DNA of 64,000 bases. Source: Ophioderma brevispina (taxonomy: Eukaryota; Echinodermata; Ophiuroidea; Amphilepidida; Ophiodermatidae). Within the stretch, counting starts at the first letter, position 1, and each line of letters begins with the position of its first letter. Below, one piece after another: positions 11,581 to 22,862 of this stretch. The notes beneath the pieces were generated by a model. It had not been told where the DNA came from. It made no database searches and saw only the letters and a program-made list of their open reading frames with translations. Location: assembly GCA_023653785.1 (NCBI GenBank), contig JAMKCH010012660.1:1-64000 (forward strand), given 5' to 3'. The position numbers and the translations under genes are program-made.

Positions 11581-12013
11581 GTATGTTATGTTATAACTAA
11601 TGGGGGTAGGCCTATGCTATTTCCCTACCCGCTAGCCGATGCTCAGTGCTGTTTTGTTTCCTATACTCCCTCCCCATCATTTCAGTAATCTATTGATGGA
11701 GTTGTTTAACGGTGCATTGCGTGATTCCAAGCACCTTCTCAGTTTTTTTCATTCATTTTCCACTATTTTGAGAACCAAGTTTGAGTTGAGATCCGGGGAT
11801 CCGGATTTGCGGTTTTTTGGTTAGTCCTGCTGAGCAATGACTCCTCCTTAGGACAATTATCATAATGCCATTAACTAATCAATGGAGGAGTCCTGCCAAA
11901 ATAGTGGTGTAACTGGTACAAAATTTTTTGTCTCACATTCTCCAATAATTTTCAACTTAGGCAAATAAATATCACCTGATTCCACCAGTTAGGACAATAT
12001 CATGGGTATTTTT

Positions 12014-12350
12014 AAAGGTGCATTTCGTGATTTCCAGCACCCATTCCATTCTGTGTCATTCATTGTTCACTATTCTTGAGAAACCAAAGTTTGAGTTGAT
12101 CCCAATCTTCTTGCGGTTTTGTGTTATGAAGGCCCTTGCTTGTTTCCTCCTACTGTCCCATGCCACTGTGCTTGTAATTTCTGTCCGTTTACGACAGAAA
12201 TACAAACTTACGAATTTCTTACAGAAACGATCAAATCTGCAGGTAAGATTAGGAACACATGGATACTAAAGCCATGGTTCAGATGATATAATAATCTCAA
12301 CTTTTTTAGATAAGTTGGGGGGGACAAGGTTGAGACACAAAATGCCCCTT
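12014..12350. mobile_element. TTAA-type MITE remnant (in duplication copy 1)
   Basis: The left end TTAAAGGTGCATTTCGTGA near 12014 and the right end CACAAAATGCCCCTTTA near 12336-12352 are inverted repeats. Part of the left end is also present as an extra direct copy at 11704-11780. The counterpart in duplication copy 2 is at about 17208-17548. It shares the AAAGGTGC start with the MITEs at 34561 and 61326. Confidence 0.5.
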
Positions 12351-13248
12351 TAGGCGAATGGAAGTTTTATTCTTAGTTTCCTGCTGGGGTTTTTAAGGTG
12401 ATGAGGTCTGATTCATTATCATTATTTACTGACATTTCATTATTATTATTAGTAATTTCATTATTTCAATGTTAATGCACTAAGATCCTGATATTCAGGG
12501 TTCGATTTACGCAGGTGCACACATGCACAGTGCAATGTAAATTGACGTCTGTGCATGTGATTTTCCTCTGTGCATATATTTTTTCTTGTCTTTTCATTTT
12601 CAGCCCTTATTTTGTGAAAAAAGCTAACATTGTCATGTAATTTTATTTTTAAATTCGACCCCTGCCTGATATTTATTACATAAAACAAGTTAACAGTGGC
12701 CTAAATATTACCCAAAATAGGGGTAATTTGCAGGTTTATTTCTTCAAAAGTGTTAAAATTCATTCAGTAATTTTTGCCGCCGAGATGATGACCAGCGAGA
12801 AAAAAATCTGGAGGACATTCATTATTTATGGTATCCTGTGACAACCCCTCCCAAGGAACTGCTTAAAATGACCAGGAAGGGATGCTTGAAATATTTTGAG
12901 CACCTGAAAAATTGTTATTATCAAGTTTTTCAAAGAAAACATTTTTTTTCACGAAAAATAATGAAATATTTGCCACAGCGGCCAATCAATTGCTTGCTCC
13001 ACCGGAACTAAGATTCATTTTTCCCCTTGGCCTTATACATATCCATGTTGTCTCTACTTGCAACTGTAGGCAATCATGTAGATTGATAAAATTCACAATC
13101 GATCCCTACTGTTGTATCATACTTTTTAGTGTCCTATCTAGTGTATCTTGATTTGGTCCAGAGTATACCTTTGATGTTTAGGAAAGGGCAGAGTATCCTT
13201 TAAACACTTTAGGTGGCGCGGTGATTGTCGGTGTTGATGTGAATGAAC

Positions 13249-13358
13249 ATGGCGCCTCCATGGTCAGACAGGTGTGGAGCGTCATCATCTTTCACAGACA
13301 AATTTTTAACTGTGGTTTTACAAGAAGCTATAGCCGATTTTACCATATTTGTTGGGGT
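13249..13358 (+). CDS. Candidate N-terminal exon of the PRA1-family gene
   Basis: ATG in a good context (AACATGG) opens a 36-codon reading MAPPWSDRCGASSSF... that ends with two spare bases at a consensus donor, GGGGT|GTAAGT. The next exon (15080) starts with one base before its in-frame ATG, so the phases fit. PRA1 N-termini are variable and unstructured, so homology cannot support this call; it rests on the start context, the donor and the phase. The duplicate at 18262-18369 keeps the donor but has indels that break this frame. Alternatively this is a 5' UTR exon, with translation starting at 15081. Confidence 0.35.
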
Positions 13359-14149
13359 GTAAGTTATGGTAATTAAGGAATCCGAAGACCAGTGGAACAT
13401 AGGTCATTTAGCTGAATTCACAGCAATCGCTACAAGTTTGGGGTTCCAAGAATTACGAGTCTCCGTGTCAATGTAAAATCTGTAACTTCCCAAGTTTGTG
13501 AGCTTTGTGCATCAATAAGACCTCAAAGAGAGCTACATTTTCAGTATTTGACAGTGTCGTGTCATGTTTATTCTCCATGTAGTTCTATAATGTTGGTATC
13601 AAATTCGACTTTTGAGCACTATCCGTCCTGTACGGTTTTGGAGATTCATTGGCCTCTCATGAAAGTGTCTTGTGGGTTAGGTTTAAACAGGGGGTTTGAC
13701 TGGGAGCATATGTTTTGTGTGAAAATATTTTTCTGAGGCCCCATATCATTTTGTTAAGTTTGAGTAGTTCAAAAATGAAAAAGACATGTATACAAAAATT
13801 GTACAATCTTTTAATTTAAAAAAAGAAGGAAAGGAAAAAAAATACTACCTTTGGGTTTGCCCATCTGTTTTTGAATTAATCCCATCAATGCACTGTACTG
13901 TACTACACACAAGCATGTCAGCACTTGGGGGGAAAAAGTTGTTCTTCTTGAAGACCCACAACACATTTCATGATTATGCAAAGTTTTGCTGAGTACTAGC
14001 ACACTGTGGGCTACAATGAGTGTACAAGTCAGGTTTTTTTTTTTTTTTTGTGGTGGATCACACAGTACAATGACTGTTTATTGAAGTTTCCAAAACCATC
14101 ATACAACAACCCTCTGGGGTTATCTCCTGGGACACTTATTGCCTATTTA

Positions 14150-14560
14150 ACCCTAATCCCGTCCGGAGAATCAATGAGATGCAATAACCGTCAATACCGG
14201 TCGGAATTTGATCTCACTGCATCTCGGACTTTAACAACTTTTTGCGTATGCGGAAATGCACTCTCATTGCACCTCGGAACCATTTCCTCCCTCCCCCCCG
14301 CAGGAGGTTAATAATTCTCATTGCATCTCGGAGCCATTTTCCCCGCATGAAGAGGATGATGATTCGCATTGATTCTCGGACCATTTCCATCAGAAGGTAT
14401 CTTGGTTCTCATTGCTTCTCGGCCGTACGACTTTACGCCCACTTACTGCGGTGGCCGAAACGACGTTCCGAGATGCATAATGCAATTTGGTTTCTCATTG
14501 ATTCTCGTACGTCAAAATTTTAAAAAAAAATGATCTCAGTGTAATCTCGGATCGGATATT
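14150..14560 (+). repeat. Irregular minisatellite (TCTCATTGCATCTCGGA-type units)
   Basis: Six or more imperfect units of about 45-60 bases, each centred on TCTCATTG.(A/T)TCTCGGA, with one opposite-strand copy at 14166-14190 (GAGAATCAATGAGATGCAAT), so it can fold back. The duplicate at 19370-19690 has fewer units, showing change in unit number since the copies separated. Confidence 0.7.
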
Positions 14561-15079
14561 TCGGCAAACCACCTGTGACGTGGTAGGGTTAAACAACACT
14601 ATAAGTAGATCCTTGTAATGTTTGTGATGGATGATTATAGGTCACATTGTCAATGTTCAATTAATGATATATTGAATGCTTTTGTTTCATTCGCATGCAT
14701 TTTTTTGGTTCCGCATACTTACAATAGTTGGGGGAGGAAAATTAATGTAAATTCACCATTAGGCCTAGCCCTGACTAGAGCTAGGCCCTGGGTCTTGCCA
14801 CTTGGCTACCTAGCCTAGCCCTAGCTTAGGGTGAAGCTTAGCTTAGTTAAGCTGAGTCCTGAGCTTCATGAACAATATCTACATGATGTTACTGTAACAA
14901 TAATAATGTTTTTCTTCGTGACTTGAAGACTATTTTTATTCGTTGAAAGATGAAATTTACATTCAGATTTCAATCTTCAACTTATGAAAATCTTCTTACC
15001 ATTGCACTCATACACATTCAATTATTTGCATGTGAATAACAATGTGCTACTTTTCTTATTTTTATCCTAATCCTTCCAG

Positions 15080-15295
15080 GATGTCTCTCAACAACATCCA
15101 TATCAAACTCAGGAGTACGCAGCGGATACGAAAGAGACGTGAGAACGTCAGACCATGGCGTGAATTTCTTGAGCACTGCACTCTTCAAGAAACCTTTGCA
15201 GTAGCCACAGTTGGCCAAAAGAATATTGAAAAAATATATGAATTCTTCCAGACCAATTTTGTGTTTGTTTTTCTGATATTGGCTGTATATTGTTT
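15080..15295 (+). CDS. PRA1/RABAC1-family exon (Rab-acceptor N-terminal block and first TM)
   Basis: PRA1 proteins are small Golgi/ER membrane proteins that bind prenylated Rab GTPases and help load them onto membranes. The exon follows a pyrimidine-rich acceptor (TCCTTCCAG|G) and ends at TGTTT|GTAAGT. It encodes RIRKRRENVRPWREFLEH, matching the family RRxxxRPWxxF motif. Then come KNIEKIYEFFQTN and the hydrophobic FVFVFLILAVYCL, which matches the YYQ.NY.FVFL segment starting the first membrane hairpin. ATG at 15081 is either the start or internal. The phase joins cleanly to the LTSP exons at 15605 and 21241. This copy is fully open, unlike its duplicate at 20724. Confidence 0.85.
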
Positions 15296-15604
15296 GTAAG
15301 TTGTTGTTTCTTTCTGTTAAAGCAATAATAGCACTTTCTTTTTTTGAATCCCTCAGATTTCCAAATTTTAAGACTTTTGTTTAGTGTTATAGTTGGGTAA
15401 TATCGGCTACTAAACTAACCGTGAACTTTGTAAAGCTTGAAAGTAGTTCTGTGTCGCAAAAGAAAGGAATTTTGTCAAGAGATCAATTTCAAAGACAATA
15501 TATTTTAAAAATATCCATCATGTATCATTTAACACATGGACCTTTCCTATACCTTGTATATTGGCTCTAATGATACTTCTCTTGCATGTTCTTTTTTTTT
15601 TCAG

Positions 15605-15640
15605 ATTAACCTCTCCGTTCATTGACATAATAATAGATGA
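15605..15640 (+). pseudogene. Truncated PRA1 third exon at the duplication breakpoint
   Basis: After a T-rich acceptor ending CAG the sequence starts ATTAACCTCTCCGTTCATTGA, coding for LTSP as in the family motif after the first membrane segment. It then diverges from both PRA1 and duplication copy 2 by about 15640. The rest of the exon is absent here, so copy 1 cannot make a full protein alone. The breakpoint of the duplication lies in this exon. Confidence 0.7.
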
Positions 15641-16219
15641 TATGACCCCTGGTTTTGATAGTACCATTATGTGTTACAATGCCCAGATAGCACACTATGA
15701 GTTACAATATGCTCATCAACCAAGGGCACAGTTCAACGGGTTGTACTTGTACATGCATTGACATGAACTGATCATGTGTATTCTAGGTCTCATATATTAT
15801 ACACAACACTCAGGGGTGGTTTTCTAAATACACTTGTGATTGAAAGCTATTGAAACTGTTGCACAGGAGTTTGTACTTCATTGCCTCAATAGGTGTCAAG
15901 CATTGTTTTGAAACTTGTTTCCTGTAAGTGAATTTTGTAATCTCGGTGCAATGGACTGTGGTTAAATTTTAGAATCGATTTGATAATGGGAGCCTCACCT
16001 ATGAACTGGATTGGCTGTATAAAGGCTGACATTTTCAAGCAGTTCAAAATTAAGGGTTGATGCATGAGTATGGTGTGATGTCCGAAATATATACTGTGGT
16101 TCTATCATCTCTCTAATATACGAGAGGGTTTCCTTTTATCTCTTAATATTTAACACTAACATATTACAGTACTAACATCCTCGCTAAGCGTGGTTGTTCC
16201 TTTTAAAGACTAATTCTTG
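15641..16219. other. Sequence between duplication copies
   Basis: Unique within the window. It holds a 66-codon ORF overlapping the truncated PRA1 exon and a run of AT-rich DNA. No gene, MITE or RNA was recognised. Confidence 0.4.
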
Positions 16220-17207
16220 TTGGGAATTGTTCGCCCGGAAGTGTGTAATTGACATGCAGACACATAGTGTTCTCGTACCCTAATCGTCCTGAAATGTTTA
16301 CACATACCAATACGCGAAAAGTTATCAGATATAGGGGCACTTGTTCAACATCCCAATATGATCAGCGGAAGTAGTGTTTACTTCACATTCGACAAGAGTG
16401 CTGTTTTTCGGGCGTGGTATTTGTAAATTTGACAGGTTTTTAGCCAATTGTTTGTCTACAATCTGACGAGGGTGCTTGGAGACAGCTACCCTCTCTCCAA
16501 ATCAAGTTAATCAATCCATGAGTAATTAAGGCAACTTGTTGATACCTCCAGCTGAAACAATTGGACAAGTCATTATAACACAGTGCAGATTATGTCTAGT
16601 CGGGAGTCATGATAATTGATTCACTGATCAGGGGTAGTTCGAGGTTACCAACTGGATACTCCATATTGGGAGTCCGGCTTTGCCCGACCACGTGCTATGA
16701 CTTTTAGTACAACGGAGTCATGCTGAAATTTCGGGCATGTCAGACATCATTATCAATTTTTTGGCATTTGACATTTACAAATCACCCTCATTTCTAGTAT
16801 GACGACATTACATACGTCAAATCGTGTAGCACGAATCCCGACAAGAATATCTCCAAAATACAGACTTAATATTTATTTTCATCGAAGAAACAGAATTGCA
16901 TGAGATAAATAACAAGTACAAGTAGGTGCATGATAAATACTGCGGCCATTAGGGTTATTTTTCTTAGTCAGTTAGTGTAATTGATTTCCGACGCAGCACT
17001 GCGTCGACAAGTCCATACTTAATACAGTGCTTGATTGCTACGGCTTTTCAATGCATTATTGGCCTTTACGTCGTGCCGACGACCAATGTCAAAAAAACGA
17101 CGTAAAGGTTCCCTGTACTAGGGTAGGCCTATGTCCCTACCCGCTAGCCTATGCTCAGTGCTGTTTGTTTCCCTAGACTCCCCATCAGTAGGACAATATG
17201 GGTATTG

Positions 17208-17548
17208 TTAAAGCCTATAAAGGTGCATTTTGTGATTCCAGCACCTTCTCATTCTGTTTCATTCATTGTTCACTATTCTTGAGAAACCAAAGTTTGAGTT
17301 GATCCCGATCTTGCAGTTTTGTGTTATGAGCACTTGCTTGTTTCCCACGGTCCCATGCCACTGTGCTGTAATTTCTGTCCATTTACGGACAGAAAATACA
17401 AAATTACAAATTTCTTATAGATACGACCGAATTTGCATGTAAGATCAGGAACACATGGATACTAAAGCCGATGGTTCAGATGATATAATAATCTCAACTT
17501 TTTTGAGATAAGTTGGGGGGACAAGGTAGATCACGAAATGCCCCTTTA
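17208..17548. mobile_element. TTAA-type MITE remnant (in duplication copy 2)
   Basis: Counterpart of the 12014-12350 element. The left part reads AAAGGTGCATTTTGTGATTCC near 17219 and the right end TCACGAAATGCCCCTTTA near 17532. Both duplication copies carry it, so it predates the duplication. Confidence 0.5.
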
Positions 17549-18261
17549 GGCCAATGGAAGTTGATTCTTAGTTTCCTGCTGGAGGTTTTTAAAAGGTGAT
17601 GAGGTCGGATTTTCATTATTCATTATTTACTGACATTTCATTATTATTATTATTAATTTCATTATTTCATGTTAAATGCACTACTATCCTGATATTTATT
17701 ACATAAAACAAAGTTTACAGGTGGCTAATTACCAAAACAGGGGTATTTGCAGGTTTATTTCTTCAAAAGTTTAAAATTTAGTTCAAGTAATTTTTGCACC
17801 GAGTATGATGACAAGCGAGACAAAAATCTGGAGGAAATTCATTATTTATGGTATACTGTGACACCCCTACCAAGGGAACTGCTTAAAATGAACAGGAAGG
17901 GATGCTTGAATATTTTGAGCAACTGAAAAATTTTTATTACAAGTTTTCAAGAAAACATTTTTTTCACAAAATAATGAAATATTTGCCACAGCGGCAAATC
18001 TGATGCGCGCTCCAACCTGAAACTAAGATTCAATTTCCCTTGGCCTTAACAATATCCATGTTGTCTCTACTTGCAACTTGTAGGAAATACATGATAAAAA
18101 TTACCTCGAGCCCTAGCTGTTATTTATCATACTTTGTAGTGTCCCAAGTCTAGTTTATCTTGATTTGGTCAGAGTATACCTTTGATAGTTTAGGAAAGGG
18201 CAGAGTATCCTTTAAACACTTTAGGTGGTGCGGTGAATTGTGGGTGTTGATGTTGATGAAC

Positions 18262-18369
18262 ATGGCCGCCTCCATGGTCAGACAGGTGTGAGAGCGATAT
18301 CATCTTTCACCGACAATTTAACTGTGTTTACAAGAAGCTATAGACGATTTTACCAATATTTGTTGGGGT
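18262..18369 (+). pseudogene. Duplicate of the candidate PRA1 N-terminal exon
   Basis: Duplication copy 2 version of 13249-13358. It keeps ATG near the start and the GGGGT|GTAAGT donor but has several one- and two-base indels. ATG at 18262 now meets a stop after about ten codons. The pattern fits either decay after duplication or uncorrected read errors. Confidence 0.4.
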
Positions 18370-18442
18370 GTAAGTTATGGTAATTAAGGAATCCGAAGAC
18401 AAGTGGAACATAGGTCATTTAGATGATTCACAAGAAATCGCT

Positions 18443-18709
18443 AAAGTTGGTCAAAGAATTACGAGTCTCCGTGTCAATGTAAAGATACTGTAACCAGGGC
18501 TCATGCTAATAGGATTTTTATTTGTGTAGCAATTTTTGCAACAGCTCTTGCTTTGATCACGTTGATACTAGTGCAAACATATAGGGAAAAATTGCTAAAC
18601 AATCTTAAAATTGCATAGCAAATGGCAGAAAATGTGTAGCAAACTGCTATGCTAAACAAAGTTGGTCAAAGAATTACGAGTCTCCGTGTCAATGTAAAGA
18701 TACTGTAAC
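18443..18709 (+). repeat. 163-bp insert flanked by a perfect 52-bp direct repeat
   Basis: The 52 bases at 18443-18494 (starting AAAGTTGGTCAAAG) recur exactly at 18658-18709. Copy 1 (near 13430-13480) has this segment once. The 163 bases between contain GCTAATAGG, TAGCAATTTTTGCAA and TGCTATGCT-type motifs and no ORF. The flanking repeat is too long for a normal target duplication, so a microhomology or template-switch event, or an assembly artefact, is more likely. Confidence 0.75.
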
Positions 18710-19369
18710 TTCCCAAGTTTGTGAGCTTTGTGCATCAATAAGACGTCAAAGATAGCTAAATTTGCAGTATTTGACAGTGTCGTGTCATGTTTATTCTCCA
18801 ATGTGATTTCTATAATGTGGTATCAAAATTCGACTTTTGAGCACTATCCTTCTCTGTACGGTTTTGTGAGATTCAGTGGCCTCTCAGGAAAGTGTCTTTG
18901 TGGGTTAGGTTTAAACAGGGGGTTTGACTGGGAGCATATGTTTTGTGTGAAAGTATTTTTCTGAGGCCCCATATCATTTTTGTTAAGTTTTGGAGGAGTT
19001 CCAAAAATGAATAACACATGTATACAAAAAATTGTACAATCTTTAACTTAAAAAAGAAAGGAAAGGAAAAAAAATACTACTTGGGTTTGCCCATCTGTTT
19101 TTAATTAATCCCCCAATGCACTGTACTGTACTAAACATGTCAGTACTTGGGGGAAAAGTGATCTTGAAAGACCCACAACACATTTCATGATTATGCAAAA
19201 GTTTTGCTGAGTACTAGCACACTGGGTGCTAAAATGAGTGTACAAGTCAGGTTTTTTTTTTTTTTTGTGGGATCACACAGTACATGACTTTATTGAAGTT
19301 CCCAAAACCAGTCAATACACCCTCTGGGGTTATCTTCTGGGACACTTTATTGCCTATTAACCCTAACCC

Positions 19370-19690
19370 GTCCGAGAATCAATGAGATGCAATAACCCGT
19401 CAATACCTGTCGGAAATTGATTCTCATTGCATCTCGGACTTTAACAACTATTTGCGTATGCGGAAATGACTCTCATTGCACCTCGGACCATTTCCCCGCA
19501 GAAGGTATCTTGGTTCTCATGCTTCTTCTCGCCGTTACGAACTTTAACGGGTCCACTGACTTGCGGTGCCGGGAAAACGCCCGAGATGCAATGAAATCGA
19601 ATTTGTGTCTCATTGATTCTCGTTACGTCAAAATAAAAAAAATGATTCGTCATTTCATCTTGGACGATATTCTGGGCAAAAACCCCACCT
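19370..19690 (+). repeat. Minisatellite, duplication copy 2 version
   Basis: Same TCTCATTGCATCTCGGA units as 14150-14560, contracted to about four units, with the opposite-strand copy at 19373-19395. Confidence 0.65.
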
Positions 19691-19899
19691 GTGACGTGGT
19701 AAGGGTTAACAACACTATAGTAGATCCTTGTAATATTTGATTGGATGATATAGTCAACTTGTCCATGTTCAATTATGATCTATTGAATGCTTTTGTTCCA
19801 TTCGCATGCTTTGTTCCATACCTTAGCAAGTAGTTGGAAAATGTAAATGTAAGTCAACATTTAGGCAAGCCCGGGCTAGACTAGTTCTGGCTAAGGCAT

Positions 19900-20425
19900 C
19901 ACTCCCACATTATGTCTTTAACATGATTGTTCATTAACAGATGTGGAGTTATGCAAAACCACATGAATACCTTTCCCTGTACCACATGAGCAGGCCATTC
20001 ATTTCAAAGAGCCAACTGTGCATACTGCAATGTACAAAATACAAACAATTTAGAATCGAGTTGATATAATGTTTCCTTAGATAATCAATTACCTTTTGAA
20101 ATAATTAATCTCAAAATTTGTCTAAAAACATAAGAATCCAATCCTTTTCCGAGAACAACCTTTCTCTGCGATGCTTGTAGTCACAATTTCCTCTTCAAAA
20201 TTTTTAATTTCTAATTCTTTTAAGTTTTTTTCACATATGCATCGCATTATATAGATTGTCAGTTGTGTTTTGATAGTGAAACAAGGGATATATCGTACAT
20301 TTAAGGGGAATTTTTGAGATCACAACGTTGAGGTTAGGTACCGGGGAAGGTATTCCATGTGTTTTTGCATAACTCCACATCTGTTAGTGAACTGTTTTAA
20401 GACATAATGTGGAGTTATGCTTAGC
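19900..20425. mobile_element. MITE with ~75-bp terminal inverted repeats
   Basis: The left arm starts at CATTATGTCTTTAACATG and runs through ACAGATGTGGAGTTATGCAA to CCTGTACC. The right arm (20331-20418) is its reverse complement with few mismatches. It is inserted in duplication copy 2 only; copy 1 has the empty site near 14775. AT-rich interior, no ORF. The target duplication could not be defined. Confidence 0.8.
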
Positions 20426-20723
20426 AGAACTAGGGCTAAGAGCTTGGGCCTGGGTCTTGCCACTTGGCTAGCCTAGCCGAGCCTAGCTAGGGGGAAGCTT
20501 AGCTTTACGTTAGCTAGTCTGAGCTTAATGACAAGGATCTACATGAAACAAATAATTTGTTTTTCATTCGTGCAATGAAAGAATATTTTTATTCGTTGAA
20601 AGATGAAATCTTACATTCAAGATTCATCTTCAACTCATGAAACTATTCTTACCATTGCCTCATCAACAGTCATTAGTTGCATGATAACTTCTAATTCTTA
20701 ATTTTTATCCTACTCCTTCCCAG

Positions 20724-20935
20724 GATGTCTCTCAACACCATCCAAGATCAAACGCAGGATACGCAGCTGGATACATAATAGACGTGAGAACGCAGACCAT
20801 GGCGTGAATTTCTGAGCACTCACCTTCAAGAACCCAGTTCAGTAGCCCACAGTTGCAAAAGAATAGTGAAAAATATAGAATTCTTCCAGACCAATTGATT
20901 AGTTTTTTGTTTTTCTGATATAGGCGTAATTGTTT
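20724..20935 (+). pseudogene. Broken duplicate of the PRA1 second exon
   Basis: Aligns along its whole length to 15080-15295 and keeps the acceptor (CCTTCCCAG|G) and donor (TGTTT|GTAAGT). Four or more small indels and in-frame stops (for example after LDT near 20770) destroy the reading frame. The net length is 212 against 216 bases. If transcribed, a working mRNA would have to skip it and splice 15295 to 21241. Confidence 0.75.
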
Positions 20936-21240
20936 GTAAGTTGTTGTTTCTTTCTTTCCTGTTTAAAGCACTATAGCACTTTTCTTTTTGAAAATTTTTC
21001 TTTTTTTAATTTCCAAAATTTTTTAAAGACTTTGTGTAGTTATATGATATTGGGCTTCTAAACATACCTTGAATTGTACAAGCTTGACAGTCTTTCTGTG
21101 TCGCAAAGAAGGAATTTTGTAAGAGATCAATTCAAAGACAAAATATTTTAAAATAATCCATCTTACGATATACAACAATGACCTTTTCATATACCTGTGT
21201 AGGCTCTAATGAGACTTCTCTTGCGTGTCTTTTTTTTCAG

Positions 21241-21340
21241 ATTAACCTCTCCGTTATTGATCATCGCAATAGCATGTCACATTTGGAGCTTCTATTTTAT
21301 TATGTAAAAATGAGAACAAGAAAATAAAGATGCTGCGAGT
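21241..21340 (+). CDS. PRA1-family exon (first membrane hairpin)
   Basis: Begins after TTTTTTTTCAG with LTSPLLIIAIACH, matching the family TSP-hydrophobic segment. After an apparent one-base frame break near 21281 it continues FGASILLCKNENKKIKML, matching FGA..IL....S...L of PRA1. The expected donor near 21338 is not canonical (CGA|GTTCCC), so one or two bases may be wrong there. The next exon (22476) supplies YELSLAQQY, the next family block, and needs one base from this exon. The end coordinate is approximate. Confidence 0.7.
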
Positions 21341-22475
21341 TCCCTAATTACCATGAATGCCTTTTTGTGTGCCACCGGCATATTTGGCAGGACCACTTTG
21401 CAATCTGTTGTGCTTATTGTGTGTGTGTGCGCGCATGCGTGCGTGCGTGTGTATGTATGAACTAGCTAGAGAGACATTGTGGGGTTATTTGTAAGTAGAA
21501 ATGAACATTGTGAGGTTATTTGACACTGTGGGGTTATTCTGGTTGGACACTGGGTTTTTTTTTTTACAAGAGTTACTATGTTACTATTTGTCCTATAACA
21601 GAATAAACTGTAATCTAGTATTTAGGTTTATTCCGTAAAAGAGTAGAAAAGAGGATTTTTCTCGTTTAGTAACTTTATAGGCCTGCGGCATAATCCTCTT
21701 GCCTAAGAAAAATGTGATGTGATCTGGGAAAACCTGCCACATGTCGCACAGGACAGTTATGAAAAAATAAAGAAAATAGCTTAAAATCTGTTGTATTGTA
21801 CTTTATTTTTGTCAGATTGTATAAGGCGACATTTTTTGATGTGTGTATCAAAGAAGAAAGAAGTAAACAGTTATGGAAACTTAATATTTCAAACTCTGCA
21901 GTGATAGTTAAAACTCAAAATAGAAATTTCCCACCATGTGGCGGGTTTTCCCAGATCGCATCACAAATGAGTAGTTTAGTAAAAAAATGTTTAAAAATGT
22001 CTAAAAAAGTGTCTTTTGTATGTATGTGTGTGTGTGTGTGTGTGTATCACTAGTATCACTAAAATGTTAAGTGCATTCAAGGTGTTCATATCGGAATTGG
22101 AAGAAGCAGCTCTAGCCCTAACACAACCAATTACCACAGGATACCACACATGGCAATTTTGTTGTAAATTGTGGTAAATGGATGGATGTTCAACATATCA
22201 GCCATCAGTCACTGTGGTATTCTGTGGTAGTGTACCGGGCCTGTGGTAATGTGTGGTATGTAGTCATTGACTGGCAAACATAGTGAATGGTGTTAGGGGG
22301 AGGAAAGAAATGAAGGGATTTGGCATATAGTGGCCTCAAGATGAAAAGAAAAAAAAACTTTAAAAGGGTTAAGGTTAAACACTCACACACAACCTACACA
22401 CACACAACACACACACATGGTTAATGGACAAGAAAACATATTTATTGGCTTTACTTACCTGTTTGTTTTGTACAG
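21341..22475 (+). other. PRA1 intron with simple repeats
   Basis: Holds a GT/GC dinucleotide tract at 21419-21456, a GTGTGT tract at 22022-22044 and a CA-rich stretch at 22383-22414. Repeated TGTGGTA/TACCACA motifs lie at 22120-22260 in both orientations and can pair imperfectly. No exon was seen besides the flanking ones. Confidence 0.5.
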
Positions 22476-22577
22476 GTTATGAATTGTCATTGGCACAGCA
22501 GTACTTAGGTGTAGCTTGTGTATCATTGCCTCTCTTCTTCGTTGCCGGGGCCACGTCTGCTGTATTCTGGGTAATTG
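22476..22577 (+). CDS. PRA1-family exon (second membrane hairpin)
   Basis: A 102-base exon between TTTTGTACAG and ATTG|GTAAGT. It has two bases, then 33 codons reading YELSLAQQYLGVACVSLP followed by LFFVAGATSAVFWVI, then one base. This is an excellent match to the C-terminal block of PRA1/RABAC1 (RELT.AHQY...G..S.PLF..AGA.SAVFWV.GA). The hydrophobic run forms the second membrane hairpin. It lies outside the duplication and is single-copy. Phases agree with the exon at 24185, where the split codon makes the G of GASFFVI. Confidence 0.9.
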
Positions 22578-22862
22578 GTAAGTAGGAACAAGATTTTGGC
22601 CCTCAAAATTGTTATTTCATAATAGGATGATGATGATGACCATGACGCATGGGCATCATCCATTTTCCTGATTGAAGCTTCCTATTCTTCTGACTTGCTT
22701 GTCATTATTGTGGCATTTTTTTTCCATATTTTCTTGATAGCAAGTTGAAAATACCTAGTAAATTTTCATTTGTGTGCTCAGTTCCTTATTTTCGCCATCT
22801 CTCATCATGGTTTAGCTGTAGATGATCTACATGTCTTGAAATGACTTTTAATAATTAAAATT

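Larger units (their letters stand above)
8120..15640 (+). repeat. Large tandem duplication, copy 1
   Basis: Collinear with 16220-21275 in long blocks: 8120-8530 with 16220-16590; 9795-9900 with 16605-16700; 11605-14560 with 17115-19700; 14600-15640 with 19710-21275. Gaps correspond to insertions private to one copy. Blocks that align are roughly 90% similar by eye and most differences are one- or two-base indels. The copy ends inside a PRA1 exon at about 15630. It may be a true segmental duplication or the second haplotype placed in tandem. Confidence 0.9.
16220..21275 (+). repeat. Large tandem duplication, copy 2
   Basis: Counterpart of 8120-15640. It lacks the LINE, hAT-like and repeat X insertions of copy 1 and has its own insertions at 18495-18657 and ~19900-20425. 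The stretch 16700-17110 has no counterpart in copy 1. Small indels relative to copy 1 occur every 10-30 bases. It continues into the PRA1 exon at 21241, which goes on into genuine PRA1 sequence. Confidence 0.9.

Noticed and set aside
13209..13400. Antisense 63-codon ORF over the candidate PRA1 first exon
   Set aside because: It lacks motifs; the + strand has the start context and consensus donor in phase with the next exon.
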